Shown in pieces: positions 1 to 7,134 of a stretch of DNA of 26,700 nucleotides. The translations under genes and the position numbers were made by a program. The notes under the pieces are model-generated. The model saw only the letters and a program-made list of their open reading frames with translations, ran no database searches and had not been told where the DNA came from. The stretch's first letter is position 1. Each line of letters opens with the position of its first letter. The stretch lies in the NCBI GenBank assembly GCA_027718005.1, contig JALLOP010000007.1, positions 1 to 26,700 on the forward strand. The letters run 5' to 3'. Source of the stretch: Patescibacteria group bacterium AH-259-L07 (GTDB lineage: Bacteria; Patescibacteriota; Patescibacteriia; UBA2591; UBA6264).

Positions 1-65
1 TCCAGCAGCGGTATATTTCTTTTCAAGAATGCAGAAACATTTTGGGCACCACTGGGTGAGGGGTC

Positions 66-145
66 AAGGTTCTTCCGAGCGAAGCGAGGAACGGTTCTTA
101 TTACGAGTGAAGCGAGTAACAAGGTTCTGCGAAGCACGGTTCTTA
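66..145. repeat. cluster of AAGGTTCT hairpin repeats
   Basis: Three short units carrying GGTTCT words enclose small inverted repeats: TTCC/GGAA around GAGCGAAGCGA, then TTAC/GTAA around GAGTGAAGCGA, then a GCGAAGC unit. The same AAGGTTCTG...GGTTCTTA frame recurs at 1048-1117, 17423-17510 and 17870-17962, so this is a local cluster of a dispersed family. It lies downstream of the pfkB-type gene, which ends at 180 on the minus strand, and could act in its 3' end. No terminator T-run is attached to it. Confidence 0.6.
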
Positions 146-179
146 TATTATTGTAGAATTTTTAATCTTTATAGTCAAT

Positions 180-1046
180 TTAAATATGTGGATATTTTAA
201 CGGGCCGGGTGTTTCTAATTTTAGTGACGTAAGGCGTGCTGCAAAACGTGTTGCCTTTTCTGGAGAAGATGTAATTCGTTGCGCCAAATAACCCGCTATA
301 CAAGTATCACCCCTGCCGGTTCTACCTCTGACTCTCCGGGGTGTAAACGGTGCTTTAAAAAATTTACCATGTGCATATACTAATAGACCTTTGCTGGAGG
401 TAATAAGAATTTCCTGTGGCCCATAGCTCGCGAGAATTTGAGACGCCTCGCGTATATTTTCCTTTTTCGTTAGAAATTCAGCTTCAATTCTATCTGTTTT
501 AAGAATATCTACATATGAGAGAATTTCTCTTTTTTTTAACCAATTCACTGATACAGTACTACCATCGCTTTTTGGTTTTCTAATAAAACCCTGAACTTCT
601 AATGAAATAAATCTTGCACGTTTGGCAAGATTTTTTATTATACTTAAATTTATAACCCCTGTCGTTAACGGAGCCACGTGGATAGCTTTTGCTTTAATTT
701 TTGGAATGTCTTGTACTTTAAATGGTTCGGTTATACTTTTGACTCGTTGGATTCTTTCATCTAAGTTATTTGGGTCAGGATAGATATTTTCAAACTCCGT
801 AGTTTTAGTTGAGGGGATAGAGAACACGCTTACTCCTGCTTTTTTCATTTCATGGAGAAGATAGGAATCTTTTTGGGCCAGTTTTGTAATAACAGCTACA
901 TTTACAATTCTAGCTATAGGAATTGATCCATACAGAACTGCTCCGCCTGGACGAGTGGAGACTTTTTCCCCTATAACTATTGTATCTTCAGTTATGTCTC
1001 CAATGATTACAATATCAAATTTTTTTGTTGTAATATTTGTATTCAT
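180..1046 (-). CDS. PfkB-family (ribokinase-like) carbohydrate or nucleoside kinase
   Basis: This 288-aa protein has the layout of a PfkB/ribokinase-superfamily small-molecule kinase, which transfers the ATP gamma-phosphate to a sugar or nucleoside in the cytoplasm. The N-terminus (about residues 10-45) has the IVIIGDITEDTI strand followed by a PGGAVLYGSIPIARI glycine motif that usually closes over substrate. Near residues 240-255 is GRTGRGDTCIAGY, matching the second PfkB signature; its Asp is the expected catalytic base. Length is slightly below the usual 300-330 aa. The ATG at 1044-1046 follows the repeat at 1048-1117 with one base between, and no close Shine-Dalgarno is seen. Substrate cannot be told from sequence; adenosine-, fructose- or ribokinase-like activity are all possible. 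The family call is firm, the substrate open. Confidence 0.85.
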   Translation of the reverse strand: MNTNITTKKFDIVIIGDITEDTIVIGEKVSTRPGGAVLYGSIPIARIVNVAVITKLAQKDSYLLHEMKKAGVSVFSIPSTKTTEFENIYPDPNNLDERIQRVKSITEPFKVQDIPKIKAKAIHVAPLTTGVINLSIIKNLAKRARFISLEVQGFIRKPKSDGSTVSVNWLKKREILSYVDILKTDRIEAEFLTKKENIREASQILASYGPQEILITSSKGLLVYAHGKFFKAPFTPRRVRGRTGRGDTCIAGYLAQRITSSPEKATRFAARLTSLKLETPGPLKYPHI

Positions 1047-1047
1047 C

Positions 1048-1117
1048 TAAAGTTTGGACAAAAAATATTATTCCTTTCAAACTTCAAGGTTCTGCGAGCA
1101 AAGCGAGCAGGTTCTTA
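1048..1117 (+). repeat. dispersed AAGTTTGG/AAGGTTCT repeat, copy 1
   Basis: A 70-bp copy of the dispersed repeat. It starts with TAAAGTTTGGA, passes through ATATTATTCCTT and CAAACTTCAAGGTTCTG, holds a short CTGC/GCAG hairpin, and ends GGTTCTTA. Copies at 17870-17962 (same strand) and 17423-17510 (opposite strand) share the AAGTTTGG...CAAACTT block and the hairpin but differ inside the loop. It fills the whole gap between the pfkB-type start (1046) and the stop of the gene upstream: its last bases supply that TAA. Confidence 0.8.
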
Positions 1118-1588
1118 TTTAACAACTTTCCATTTAATATCGTTTTCATCGCCAACAAATTCGCGCCATTCTCCCTCTTCAGTAATCACAAACCATTTTT
1201 TCTTTGTTTGGCTCCACACCATCGGACTGCCTTGATAGAATGGTTTTTTAACAATTTCTTTTGGCTTGAGTCGATCGAGCTCTAACCATTTTTTAAATAC
1301 TGTTTCAATAGCATAATCAAGATCACGTGATTGAGCCCATTGAGCCACTTTATCAATAGCTTTTTTTGCTTTATGTACTGATCCGGCAAGTTCGAGCAGT
1401 TGTTTTGCTGGTCGTGTAAAACGCGAATAAATAATTTTTTTCTTTTTTGCATCTGATTTAATCCGCTCTAATGACAGGCCTTTGGTGTAAAAGTAATGAT
1501 TTACAATTTTTTGAATATCCGTTTCAGTAACTTTACGCCTTGTCTTTTTGGATTGTTTGTGAGAAGATTTTTTCTTTGACTTTTCCAT
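1115..1588 (-). CDS. lysine-rich conserved-looking hypothetical protein
   Basis: I do not recognise a named family for this 157-aa protein. Residues 1-20 are a strongly basic, probably disordered tail (KSKKKSSHKQSKKTRRK). The middle (20-105) is predicted helical. The C-terminal third is rich in aromatic residues and looks like a compact beta-type domain (KKPFYQGSPMVWSQTKKKWFVITEEGEWREF). There is no signal peptide or membrane segment, so a cytoplasmic, possibly nucleic-acid-binding protein is plausible but unproven. The stop codon falls in the terminal bases of the repeat at 1048-1117. Upstream, only five bases separate its ATG from a long word-repeat hairpin (1594-1688). It lies between the surface-protein gene and the pfkB-type gene on the same strand. 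Confidence 0.75.
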   Translation of the reverse strand: MEKSKKKSSHKQSKKTRRKVTETDIQKIVNHYFYTKGLSLERIKSDAKKKKIIYSRFTRPAKQLLELAGSVHKAKKAIDKVAQWAQSRDLDYAIETVFKKWLELDRLKPKEIVKKPFYQGSPMVWSQTKKKWFVITEEGEWREFVGDENDIKWKVVK

Positions 1589-1593
1589 AAATA

Positions 1594-1688
1594 GAATTAT
1601 GAATTACGAATGACGAATTATGAATTACGGATGAATTTTAGCTTAGCCATTACTCATTCTTAATTCTACATTCTTCATTCTACATTCC
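1594..1688. repeat. period-7 GAATNNN inverted word array (leader hairpin)
   Basis: The left arm (1594-1628) is five head-to-tail heptamers of form GAATNNN (GAATTAT, GAATTAC, GAATGAC, GAATTAT, GAATTAC). The right arm (1653-1688) is five heptamers ending ATTC, that is GAATNNN on the other strand. The arms can pair into an imperfect hairpin about 95 nt long. In the minus-strand transcript it falls between the stop of the surface-protein gene (1693) and the ATG of the next gene (1588). Period, copy number and orientation are read directly; any function is inference. Confidence 0.8.
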
Positions 1689-1692
1689 TAAG

Positions 1693-3045
1693 TTACTCAA
1701 CACGCAGCACTTCCCCTAAGGGATGCATTTCTAAAACTGGTTGAGAAATAGTAATTATACTTTCCCATTGGTATCCAAGTGCCTCAAAGGTACTTTCAGA
1801 AAAAATAGGCAAACGTTCTCCATTTGATATAACATATACAGCAGAACTGGTGTTTGCCTTAATTAATATCCCGTCGCGAAACGTAACATGCGGACCAGTC
1901 TTAAATGAATTTAGATCATGTGAGTCAACTTTTATAATAGAGTTGTAGGGGTAGTTATTATATAAAATACTGACATCAACAATAGGATATTTTGTATCTT
2001 CTTTTACATAATATACGCCATACGTTTCTCTATCTTGAAGTAATGCGCCGGTAGGATACGGAGAAATTATTGGTTTGCTCAGTTCATAAAAATCTAGATC
2101 GTTATCTTCTACATCAATAACTTCTTCGGGATGAAATCCAATTGCCTTAAATAATCCTTCAGTAATTGATCGTTTTTTATTTCCCGTGAGCATAAAAAGT
2201 TCTCCTAATGATGCACGAACCAATGAGTAATTGGGAAATCTCATTGGCTCACCAATCTCATATGCTTGTAACTCTTTCTTATCCACTTCTTGGACATTTT
2301 TAAAACTATAGTTTAATAAAAATATGGTTTTTGATTTAAATGGTCGTCGCTTTCCGTTTTGGATAAACCATACGCCCGCTTCTCCTTTTGCGCGTAAAAG
2401 CGAGCCATCAGCGTACGTACCAATTGGTGCTCCAAACCATTTCTGCCATATTTTGAAAAACAGCTTATTTCCTTTCAAATGCGGTGTGTAATTATACAGC
2501 GCAGCGGTAGCAGTATTTTGCGGCGTTACCTTATGCCGATCAATCCTGTCTGTTTGGCCCGCTCGATATCTAAATTCCCAGGGATGCTCTAAAAAATATC
2601 TCAAGCGCCATGCAGCACGATCAATCTGTGTAGTAAAACCGCGGAATCGCTCAACTGGCCTTCTGCCATCATAGGCACCGAATCCTGTCGCCCAATCAAG
2701 TTGTGTTGGTTTTTTAGGAAACCGTGTTACGAGTGTTTGCTCTTTTTGGACTAAGGTAATAAGGGCCTGGGGGTTAACGCGGTATTCGACCGCCGCGCGA
2801 TAAATAATTTCAGATGCTAATTTCTTCTTCCCATCAATATCAGTAGTTGTATAGTTTCCTAAAATTCCGCCTCCAGCCTCTAAAAATAGCTGAATTTCAT
2901 CAACAGTCATGCTGATATAGTTAGTAAGATCATAATCAGAAATAACATAGTCATGATCAAACAAAGTATCAGCCCTTAATGGCAAGGGCATTAGTGTATA
3001 TAAGAAAACAGCGAAAAACATTAAAATAGTTAACCTTTTAGACAT
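1693..3045 (-). CDS. secreted lysozyme-like surface protein with C-terminal repeats
   Basis: A 450-aa exported protein. Residues 1-25 form a signal peptide (basic MSKR, hydrophobic ILMFFAVFLYTLMPL, then LRADT). Residues about 40-210 resemble the lysozyme-like/transglycosylase-like domain of Patescibacteria surface proteins, with QALITLVQKEQTLV (a Glu in the position expected for a catalytic acid), DWATGFGAYDG and ALYNYTPHLKGN. The remainder holds four related units of about 55-65 aa, each with a Y/W-hydrophobic strand then a basic turn (VWFIQNGKRRPF, LFMLTGNKKRSI, VYYVKEDTKYPI, VYVISNGERLPI), probably wall-binding or adhesive. Peptidoglycan cleavage at the cell surface is inferred. It precedes the lysine-rich gene on the same strand. 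An adhesin without enzyme activity remains possible. Confidence 0.7.
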   Translation of the reverse strand: MSKRLTILMFFAVFLYTLMPLPLRADTLFDHDYVISDYDLTNYISMTVDEIQLFLEAGGGILGNYTTTDIDGKKKLASEIIYRAAVEYRVNPQALITLVQKEQTLVTRFPKKPTQLDWATGFGAYDGRRPVERFRGFTTQIDRAAWRLRYFLEHPWEFRYRAGQTDRIDRHKVTPQNTATAALYNYTPHLKGNKLFFKIWQKWFGAPIGTYADGSLLRAKGEAGVWFIQNGKRRPFKSKTIFLLNYSFKNVQEVDKKELQAYEIGEPMRFPNYSLVRASLGELFMLTGNKKRSITEGLFKAIGFHPEEVIDVEDNDLDFYELSKPIISPYPTGALLQDRETYGVYYVKEDTKYPIVDVSILYNNYPYNSIIKVDSHDLNSFKTGPHVTFRDGILIKANTSSAVYVISNGERLPIFSESTFEALGYQWESIITISQPVLEMHPLGEVLRVE

Positions 3046-3069
3046 AGTACTTAGTATCTTAACATAAAG

Positions 3070-3089
3070 CCCAGCTATGTAAAGCTGGG
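3070..3089. other. CCCAGCT/AGCTGGG hairpin upstream of the surface-protein gene
   Basis: A perfect 7-bp inverted repeat with a six-base loop. It lies 24 bp upstream of the ATG of the surface-protein gene. It may be part of the 5' leader or a leftover of the clpB 3' region. No T-run follows on either strand, so a simple terminator is unlikely. Confidence 0.5.
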
Positions 3090-3111
3090 AAATCAGGGGT
3101 ATTATGCCACT

Positions 3112-3159
3112 AAATCCGTCGTCTCCGGGAGACCTCCGTCATCTCCGGGAGACGGATTT
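3112..3159 (-). terminator. three-way hairpin at the clpB 3' end
   Basis: An outer 9-bp stem (AAATCCGTC with GACGGATTT) encloses two GC-rich hairpins, GTCTCCGGGAGAC and TCTCCGGGAGA. The interior is a tandem duplication of a 20-base unit beginning TCCGTC. The outer stem touches the clpB stop codon (3159-3161). The position suggests 3'-end formation or mRNA protection. The same plan (closing stem plus two hairpins) recurs with unrelated sequence at 17613-17680 and 20542-20599. Confidence 0.6.
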
Positions 3160-5771
3160 TACTGAATGGTTATCTTTTTGTTTTTCGCCTCGACTTTAAA
3201 TGTTTTTCTTGATTTCACTTCGTCGCTTACAATCTTTAAAGAGAGGGGATCAAGAATTTGTTTTTGTATTACACGCTTTAACGGCCGTGCACCATAGATT
3301 GGATCAAATCCTAGATCAGCTAAAAGATTTTTTGCAGGATCACTTACCATGAGTTTGATCTTTTTCTCTTTAAGTCTTTCTATTACCTGCGTCAATTGCA
3401 GACCAACGATTTGTTTAATATTTGATTTAGTTAATGGATGAAAAATAATAATTTCATCAACTCGATTGAGAAATTCTGGCTTAAAGGTATCGCGAAGCTC
3501 TTGATTAATTTTTTCCTCTATAATATCTTGTGTACTTTTTCTCTTATCTTCTGAAACAAATCCAAATCCAGCTCTTTTTGCATAATCTTTAATTAAGTCG
3601 CTGCCTAAGTTAGAGGTCATAATAATGACCGCGTTTTTAAAGTTAACCGTTCTGCCCTTTGCATCAGTAAGTCGTCCCTCATCAAGGATTTGAAGTAATA
3701 TATTAAATACCTCGGGGTGTGCTTTTTCAATTTCATCAAACAGAATAACACTGTATGGCCTCCGCCTTACAATTTCAGTAAGTTGGCCCCCTTCTTCATA
3801 CCCAACATAACCAGGAGGGGATCCAATCATTTTAGAAACAGTATGCCGCTCAGTATATTCAGACATATCTAATTGCACCAATGTATTCTCAGCATTGAAG
3901 AGAAACTCAGCCAAGCTTTTGGCCAATTCTGTTTTGCCAACACCAGTAGGGCCAAGAAAGATAAAAGAACCAATAGGACGATTCTCTTCAGAAATACCGG
4001 CTCGTGAACGTCTAATTGCATTAGAAACAGCAACAACAGCTTCCTTTTGATTAACTAAACGTTTATGAATTTCGCTCTCCATTCGTGCTAATTTTTTTGT
4101 CTCTTTTTCTAACATTTTTGATACAGGAATGCCGGTCCATACTGATACAACGCGGGCAATCTCTTCAGCACCAATTTCTTCTTTAAGGATTCGGTGCTCT
4201 TTTTGAATTTTACCAAGCTTTTCTTGTGCAGTAACTACCTTTTTTTTAAGTTCTGGAATCTTTCCATATTTTATTTCTGCCACTTTTTGCAAGCTGGCCT
4301 CACGCTCAGCAATTTCAGACTGCTGTTTTAGTTTATCAATTTCCTCTTTCATTTTATGAATAGAGGTAATAATGTCTTTTTCTGTTTTCCATCTAATTTC
4401 AAAATCTTTAATTTTCTCACCTAAATCAGCAGATTCTTTTTTAAGTTTTTGAAGCTGGTTTTTTGCGTCTTTGTCTTTTTTTAATGCTGCTATTTCTAAT
4501 TCTAATTGACGAAACTTTCTTTTTAATATATCAAGTTCTTCTGGCTGAGACTCTATTTCCATACGCAGGGCTGAAGCTGCTTCATCCATTAAATCAATTG
4601 CCTTATCAGGCAAGAATCGGTCACTAATATAACGCTGAGATAATTTTGCTGCTGCCATCAACGCCTTATCAGTGATTCGTATGCCATGGTGAACTTCATA
4701 TTTTTCTTTTATGCCACGAAGAATTGCAATGGTGTCCTTAATTGAGGGTTCTCTAATATATACCTGTTGAAAACGTCGTTCAAGTGCAGAATCGCGTTCA
4801 ACATATTTTTGATACTCTTTTAAGGTGGTAGCGCCAATGCAGTGCAGCTCTCCACGCGCCAATGTAGGCTTTAACATATTGGAAGCATCAATCGCGCCTT
4901 CAGCGCCACCAGCACCAACCAAAGTATGCAGCTCATCAATAAAAAGAATATAATTGCCAGAGCGCTTTATCTCACGCAAAACCGCTTTGAGTCTATTTTC
5001 AAATTCGCCTCTAAATTTTGTTCCGGCAACAAGGCCGCCTAAATCAAGAGAGATAAGTTCCTTACTCTTTAATGATTCTGGTACATCGCCGTCCACAACC
5101 CGTTGGGCTAGACCTTCAGCAATGGCTGTTTTTCCAACGCCTGCTTCACCAATTAAAACAGGGTTATTTTTAGTACGCCTACTCAACACTTGAATAACAC
5201 GCCTGATTTCTTCGTCTCTACCAATAATAGGATCAAGCTTTTCAGCATGCGCCATCTTTGTTAAATTAATCGTATACTTTTCAAGCGCCTGATATTTACT
5301 TTCTGGTGCTGGCTCAGTAACACGCTCGGGTCCCCTTACTTCAGTAAGAACTTTGAGAATCTCATCATAGGTAATTTTAAATTCATTAAGGATATCTTTT
5401 ATAGGAGAAGAGATGGCAAGTAAGGCAAGGAGTAAATGTTCAGTACTGATATACTCATCTTTTAATTTACGCGCTTCTTTTGTTGCATACAAAATGGTTC
5501 TCTGCAGTTGCGGAGTAATATAGAGCTCTGCTAAACCGCTACCTTCTTGTGTTTTAACTCTGGGCAATCGTCCGATAACGCTATCGATTCGATTTTTTAG
5601 TTTATCTATATCTATCTCTAATTTTTTTAGAACAGCTAACACAACACCCTCTTCTTGTAAGATGAGCGCGAGTATTAAATGGGCAATATCAACATGCTGC
5701 TGGTCATTTTCCATTGCAATGGTGTGTGCTGTTTGAATTGATTCCTGCGCTTTGATGGTAAAGTTATTCAT
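3159..5771 (-). CDS. clpB: ATP-dependent disaggregase ClpB
   Basis: This 870-aa Hsp100 chaperone pulls polypeptides out of aggregates by ATP-driven threading, working with DnaK, in the cytoplasm. Domains in order: Clp N-domain (1-145), AAA1 with Walker A GEAGVGKT (about 207-214) and Walker B ILFIDELH, a long coiled-coil middle domain (about 405-545) rich in Lys/Glu, then AAA2 starting after VSVWTGIPVSKML with Walker A GPTGVGKT (about 605) and Walker B VILFDEIEKAH, and the C-terminal GARPLKR motif. The long middle domain and length near 860 favour ClpB over ClpC or ClpA. Expression is probably heat-inducible: a promoter overlapped by a CIRCE operator lies at 5888-5932. The leader contains a period-8 hairpin (5786-5876) ending 14 nt before the ATG. 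Confidence 0.95.
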   Translation of the reverse strand: MNNFTIKAQESIQTAHTIAMENDQQHVDIAHLILALILQEEGVVLAVLKKLEIDIDKLKNRIDSVIGRLPRVKTQEGSGLAELYITPQLQRTILYATKEARKLKDEYISTEHLLLALLAISSPIKDILNEFKITYDEILKVLTEVRGPERVTEPAPESKYQALEKYTINLTKMAHAEKLDPIIGRDEEIRRVIQVLSRRTKNNPVLIGEAGVGKTAIAEGLAQRVVDGDVPESLKSKELISLDLGGLVAGTKFRGEFENRLKAVLREIKRSGNYILFIDELHTLVGAGGAEGAIDASNMLKPTLARGELHCIGATTLKEYQKYVERDSALERRFQQVYIREPSIKDTIAILRGIKEKYEVHHGIRITDKALMAAAKLSQRYISDRFLPDKAIDLMDEAASALRMEIESQPEELDILKRKFRQLELEIAALKKDKDAKNQLQKLKKESADLGEKIKDFEIRWKTEKDIITSIHKMKEEIDKLKQQSEIAEREASLQKVAEIKYGKIPELKKKVVTAQEKLGKIQKEHRILKEEIGAEEIARVVSVWTGIPVSKMLEKETKKLARMESEIHKRLVNQKEAVVAVSNAIRRSRAGISEENRPIGSFIFLGPTGVGKTELAKSLAEFLFNAENTLVQLDMSEYTERHTVSKMIGSPPGYVGYEEGGQLTEIVRRRPYSVILFDEIEKAHPEVFNILLQILDEGRLTDAKGRTVNFKNAVIIMTSNLGSDLIKDYAKRAGFGFVSEDKRKSTQDIIEEKINQELRDTFKPEFLNRVDEIIIFHPLTKSNIKQIVGLQLTQVIERLKEKKIKLMVSDPAKNLLADLGFDPIYGARPLKRVIQKQILDPLSLKIVSDEVKSRKTFKVEAKNKKITIQ

Positions 5772-5785
5772 ACAAAATCATTTTA

Positions 5786-5876
5786 ACATTAGAACATTTG
5801 AACATTGGAACATAAATTTTATTTTATAAAACCCTTCTTAAACGTTATGTTCTTTTGTTCTCATGTTCTTATGTTC
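5786..5876. repeat. period-8 GAACAT inverted word array in the clpB leader
   Basis: The left arm has ACATTAGA, ACATTTGA, ACATTGGA, then ACATAAAT (5786-5817). The right arm has four octamers TTATGTTC, TTTTGTTC, TCATGTTC, TTATGTTC (5845-5876). The arms are complementary through GAACAT/ATGTTC and can fold into a long hairpin around an AT-rich loop. With the clpB start site predicted near 5880, this structure would make up nearly the whole 5' untranslated region. Confidence 0.8.
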
Positions 5877-5887
5877 TTAAGAGCTTT

Positions 5888-5916
5888 ATTATACCACATC
5901 AGGAATTAGCAGTCAA
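5888..5916 (-). promoter_or_regulatory. clpB promoter
   Basis: On the minus strand, TTGACT (5911-5916), a 17-bp spacer and TATAAT (5888-5893) make a near-consensus housekeeping promoter. Transcription would start near 5880 and run into clpB. The -35 box lies inside the CIRCE element, so HrcA binding would block it. Confidence 0.8.
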
Positions 5917-5932
5917 GGGGCGAGAGTGCTAA
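5905..5932. promoter_or_regulatory. CIRCE operator (HrcA binding site)
   Basis: TTAGCAGTC, nine bases, then GAGTGCTAA. The CIRCE consensus is TTAGCACTC-N9-GAGTGCTAA, so there is one mismatch in the left arm. It overlaps the clpB -35 box, the usual place for HrcA repression of a chaperone gene. HrcA itself is not in the window. Confidence 0.88.
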
Positions 5933-5933
5933 C

Positions 5934-5977
5934 TGTGGATAACCATGGTTGACAAAATTTTTATTATATGCTATTAT
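5934..5977 (+). promoter_or_regulatory. promoter of the KH-like gene with upstream DnaA-box-like nonamer
   Basis: TTGACA (5949-5954), 17 bp, TATTAT (5972-5977). Six bases upstream of the -35 box is TGTGGATAA (5934-5942), an exact DnaA-box sequence on the reverse strand. The site lies between this promoter and the divergent clpB promoter. The transcript would begin near 5984 with an 80-nt leader. Confidence 0.75.
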
Positions 5978-6014
5978 TATAATAACCATAATGGTTGTAG
6001 TTATTTCGTAAATT

Positions 6015-6039
6015 TTGTTAGGGGATGGGCCTCTAACAA
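6015..6039 (+). promoter_or_regulatory. 5' leader hairpin of the KH-like gene
   Basis: TTGTTAGGGG, loop ATGGG, CCTCTAACAA form a 10-bp stem with one G-U pair, about 26 nt before the ATG at 6066. The Shine-Dalgarno AGGAG (6052-6056) lies outside the stem, so it does not directly block the ribosome. Role unknown; autoregulation by an RNA-binding product is one possibility. Confidence 0.55.
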
Positions 6040-6065
6040 TATCAACAAAACAGGAGATCATAACC

Positions 6066-6356
6066 ATGACTGAAACAAAAAAAGGTCCTGCTGCTCAGTT
6101 TATCGAGGAACAGTATCGGCAGCTCCTTACCAGTCCAGACGACGTGAAGGTTACGGAAACACCGAGCGAAAGGACGCTCATCATAACCGTTCATGTCAAT
6201 GACAAAAAGGATGGTGGATTAGCGCGCGGCAAAGAGTTCAGAACCTGGAATGCAATAAAGGATCTGGCCTTTGTCCATCATCGTTCTGCTGGTGACAAGA
6301 GACGCCTGATGCTTGAGGGCATGGAGAGTAACAAGACAGAGTCAGACAAGTCGTAA
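6066..6356 (+). CDS. small KH-like (KhpA-type?) RNA-binding protein
   Basis: The 96-aa product starts at 6066, chosen because AGGAG lies nine bases upstream; an in-frame start at 6015 would fall inside the leader hairpin. Residues about 40-85 read TLIITVHVNDKKDGGLARGKEFRTWNAIKDL, like the beta-strand, GxxG-type loop and following helix of single-KH proteins such as KhpA, where the usual loop is GRxIGKxGRT. The flanks are charged and Ser/Lys rich. Such proteins bind RNA in the cytoplasm. The match is by eye only and the canonical GxxG loop is altered (GLARGKEFRT). It has its own strong promoter, divergent from clpB, and a clear terminator, so it is probably a well-expressed single gene. Confidence 0.65.
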   Translation: MTETKKGPAAQFIEEQYRQLLTSPDDVKVTETPSERTLIITVHVNDKKDGGLARGKEFRTWNAIKDLAFVHHRSAGDKRRLMLEGMESNKTESDKS

Positions 6357-6395
6357 GTCTGGCAAATAAGAGGCCTTTGTCTCTTTAGAATCAGA

Positions 6396-6431
6396 AGCAG
6401 TGTCTTTCGAGAAGATACTGCTTTTCTTTTT
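6396..6431 (+). terminator. intrinsic terminator of the KH-like gene
   Basis: AGCAGTGTCTT, a five-base loop, and AAGATACTGCT form an 11-bp stem with one G-U pair, followed at once by TTTTCTTTTT. It lies 40 bp after the stop codon on the same strand. Confidence 0.85.
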
Positions 6432-6464
6432 GGCGAAAATTTGTTATAATATAATAAACTAACA

Positions 6465-6563
6465 TAATCCAAAAAATCCGAATGTATCCGAATACCACGA
6501 ATAAGAGGAACAAACATTTTAGGGATATTGGGGTAATTCGGATAAATTCGTTGTTTGGGATTA
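6465..6563. repeat. period-10 TCCGAAT inverted word array before thpR
   Basis: The left arm carries ATCCGAATGT, ATCCGAATAC and CACGAATAAG in ten-base steps, starting with TAATCC (6465-6470). The right arm carries ATTCGGATAA, ATTCG and ends GGGATTA (6563), complementary to the left. The hairpin ends four bases before the thpR ATG. There is no Shine-Dalgarno between them. Confidence 0.75.
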
Positions 6564-6567
6564 TTTT

Positions 6568-7128
6568 ATGAAGCATACCAAAACACGAGCTTTTATTGCG
6601 ATTAATCTACCTCGTAATATAAAAACAGAATTAGCTCGGTGGATAGACAGGGCAAAAAAGGGATTAAATGGAAATATTAAATGGGTGAACCCAGAGAACT
6701 TTCATTTTACTCTGCATTTTCTTGGTTATTTAGACGACAATAAATTACAAGCAGTAAAAAAAATACTTGCCAGCAGTATAAAAGGGGAGGGGGTTATTGG
6801 CTTAGAAATTAGCACGTTTGGCTGCTTTCCAAATGAATCACGGCCACGCGTGCTGTTTGTTGACTCTCGTGAGTTAGGCGGAAACCGTTTACAAAATTTA
6901 CAAAAAAACATAGGAAAAGAGCTTGAAACAATTGGCATAAAAATAGATAAAAGACCGTGGCAAATGCATATTACTTTCGCGCGATTAAGGCGTCCGGCCC
7001 CTTTGCCACTCACCAAATTTAAAAACTTTAAAAAATTACAGTTTAGTATTAACTCCATCGACTTAATGAAAAGTGAGTTGTATAGATCAGGCCCTATCTA
7101 TACGGTAATTAAAAAATTTTTAATCTAA
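6568..7128 (+). CDS. thpR: RNA 2',3'-cyclic phosphodiesterase
   Basis: A 186-aa member of the 2H phosphoesterase superfamily. These enzymes open 2',3'-cyclic phosphate ends on RNA and were named 2'-5' RNA ligases. Both catalytic HxTx motifs are present: HFTLHFLG (about residues 46-53) and HITFARL (about 132-138). The N-terminal RAFIAINLP strand is typical. Length matches the usual 175-190 aa. It heads a plus-strand group with a 6-bp gap to the next gene and 11 bp to the glycosyltransferase after that. The ATG sits directly behind the word hairpin 6465-6563 without an SD site. tRNA or other RNA-end repair is the likely cellular role. Confidence 0.92.
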   Translation: MKHTKTRAFIAINLPRNIKTELARWIDRAKKGLNGNIKWVNPENFHFTLHFLGYLDDNKLQAVKKILASSIKGEGVIGLEISTFGCFPNESRPRVLFVDSRELGGNRLQNLQKNIGKELETIGIKIDKRPWQMHITFARLRRPAPLPLTKFKNFKKLQFSINSIDLMKSELYRSGPIYTVIKKFLI

Positions 7129-7134
7129 AAGGCC

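Noticed and set aside
1..156. Frame 1 on the plus strand is open from the window edge to a TAG at 154-156 and could be the end of a gene.
   Set aside because: Its second half reads through the AAGGTTCT hairpin cluster, the residues match no family I know, and 52 open codons can occur by chance.
29..232. A 67-codon plus-strand reading frame across the repeat cluster.
   Set aside because: It runs through repeat DNA into the end of the pfkB-type gene in antisense and looks like translated repeat.
1594..1688. Short regular repeats that might be read as a small CRISPR array.
   Set aside because: Units of 7 bp are contiguous with no 25-40 bp spacers and the array inverts in the middle.
3159..5771. 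Annotation as ClpC, since the N-domain and both AAA modules are shared.
   Set aside because: The middle domain spans about 140 residues, as in ClpB, and no UVR-length short linker is seen.
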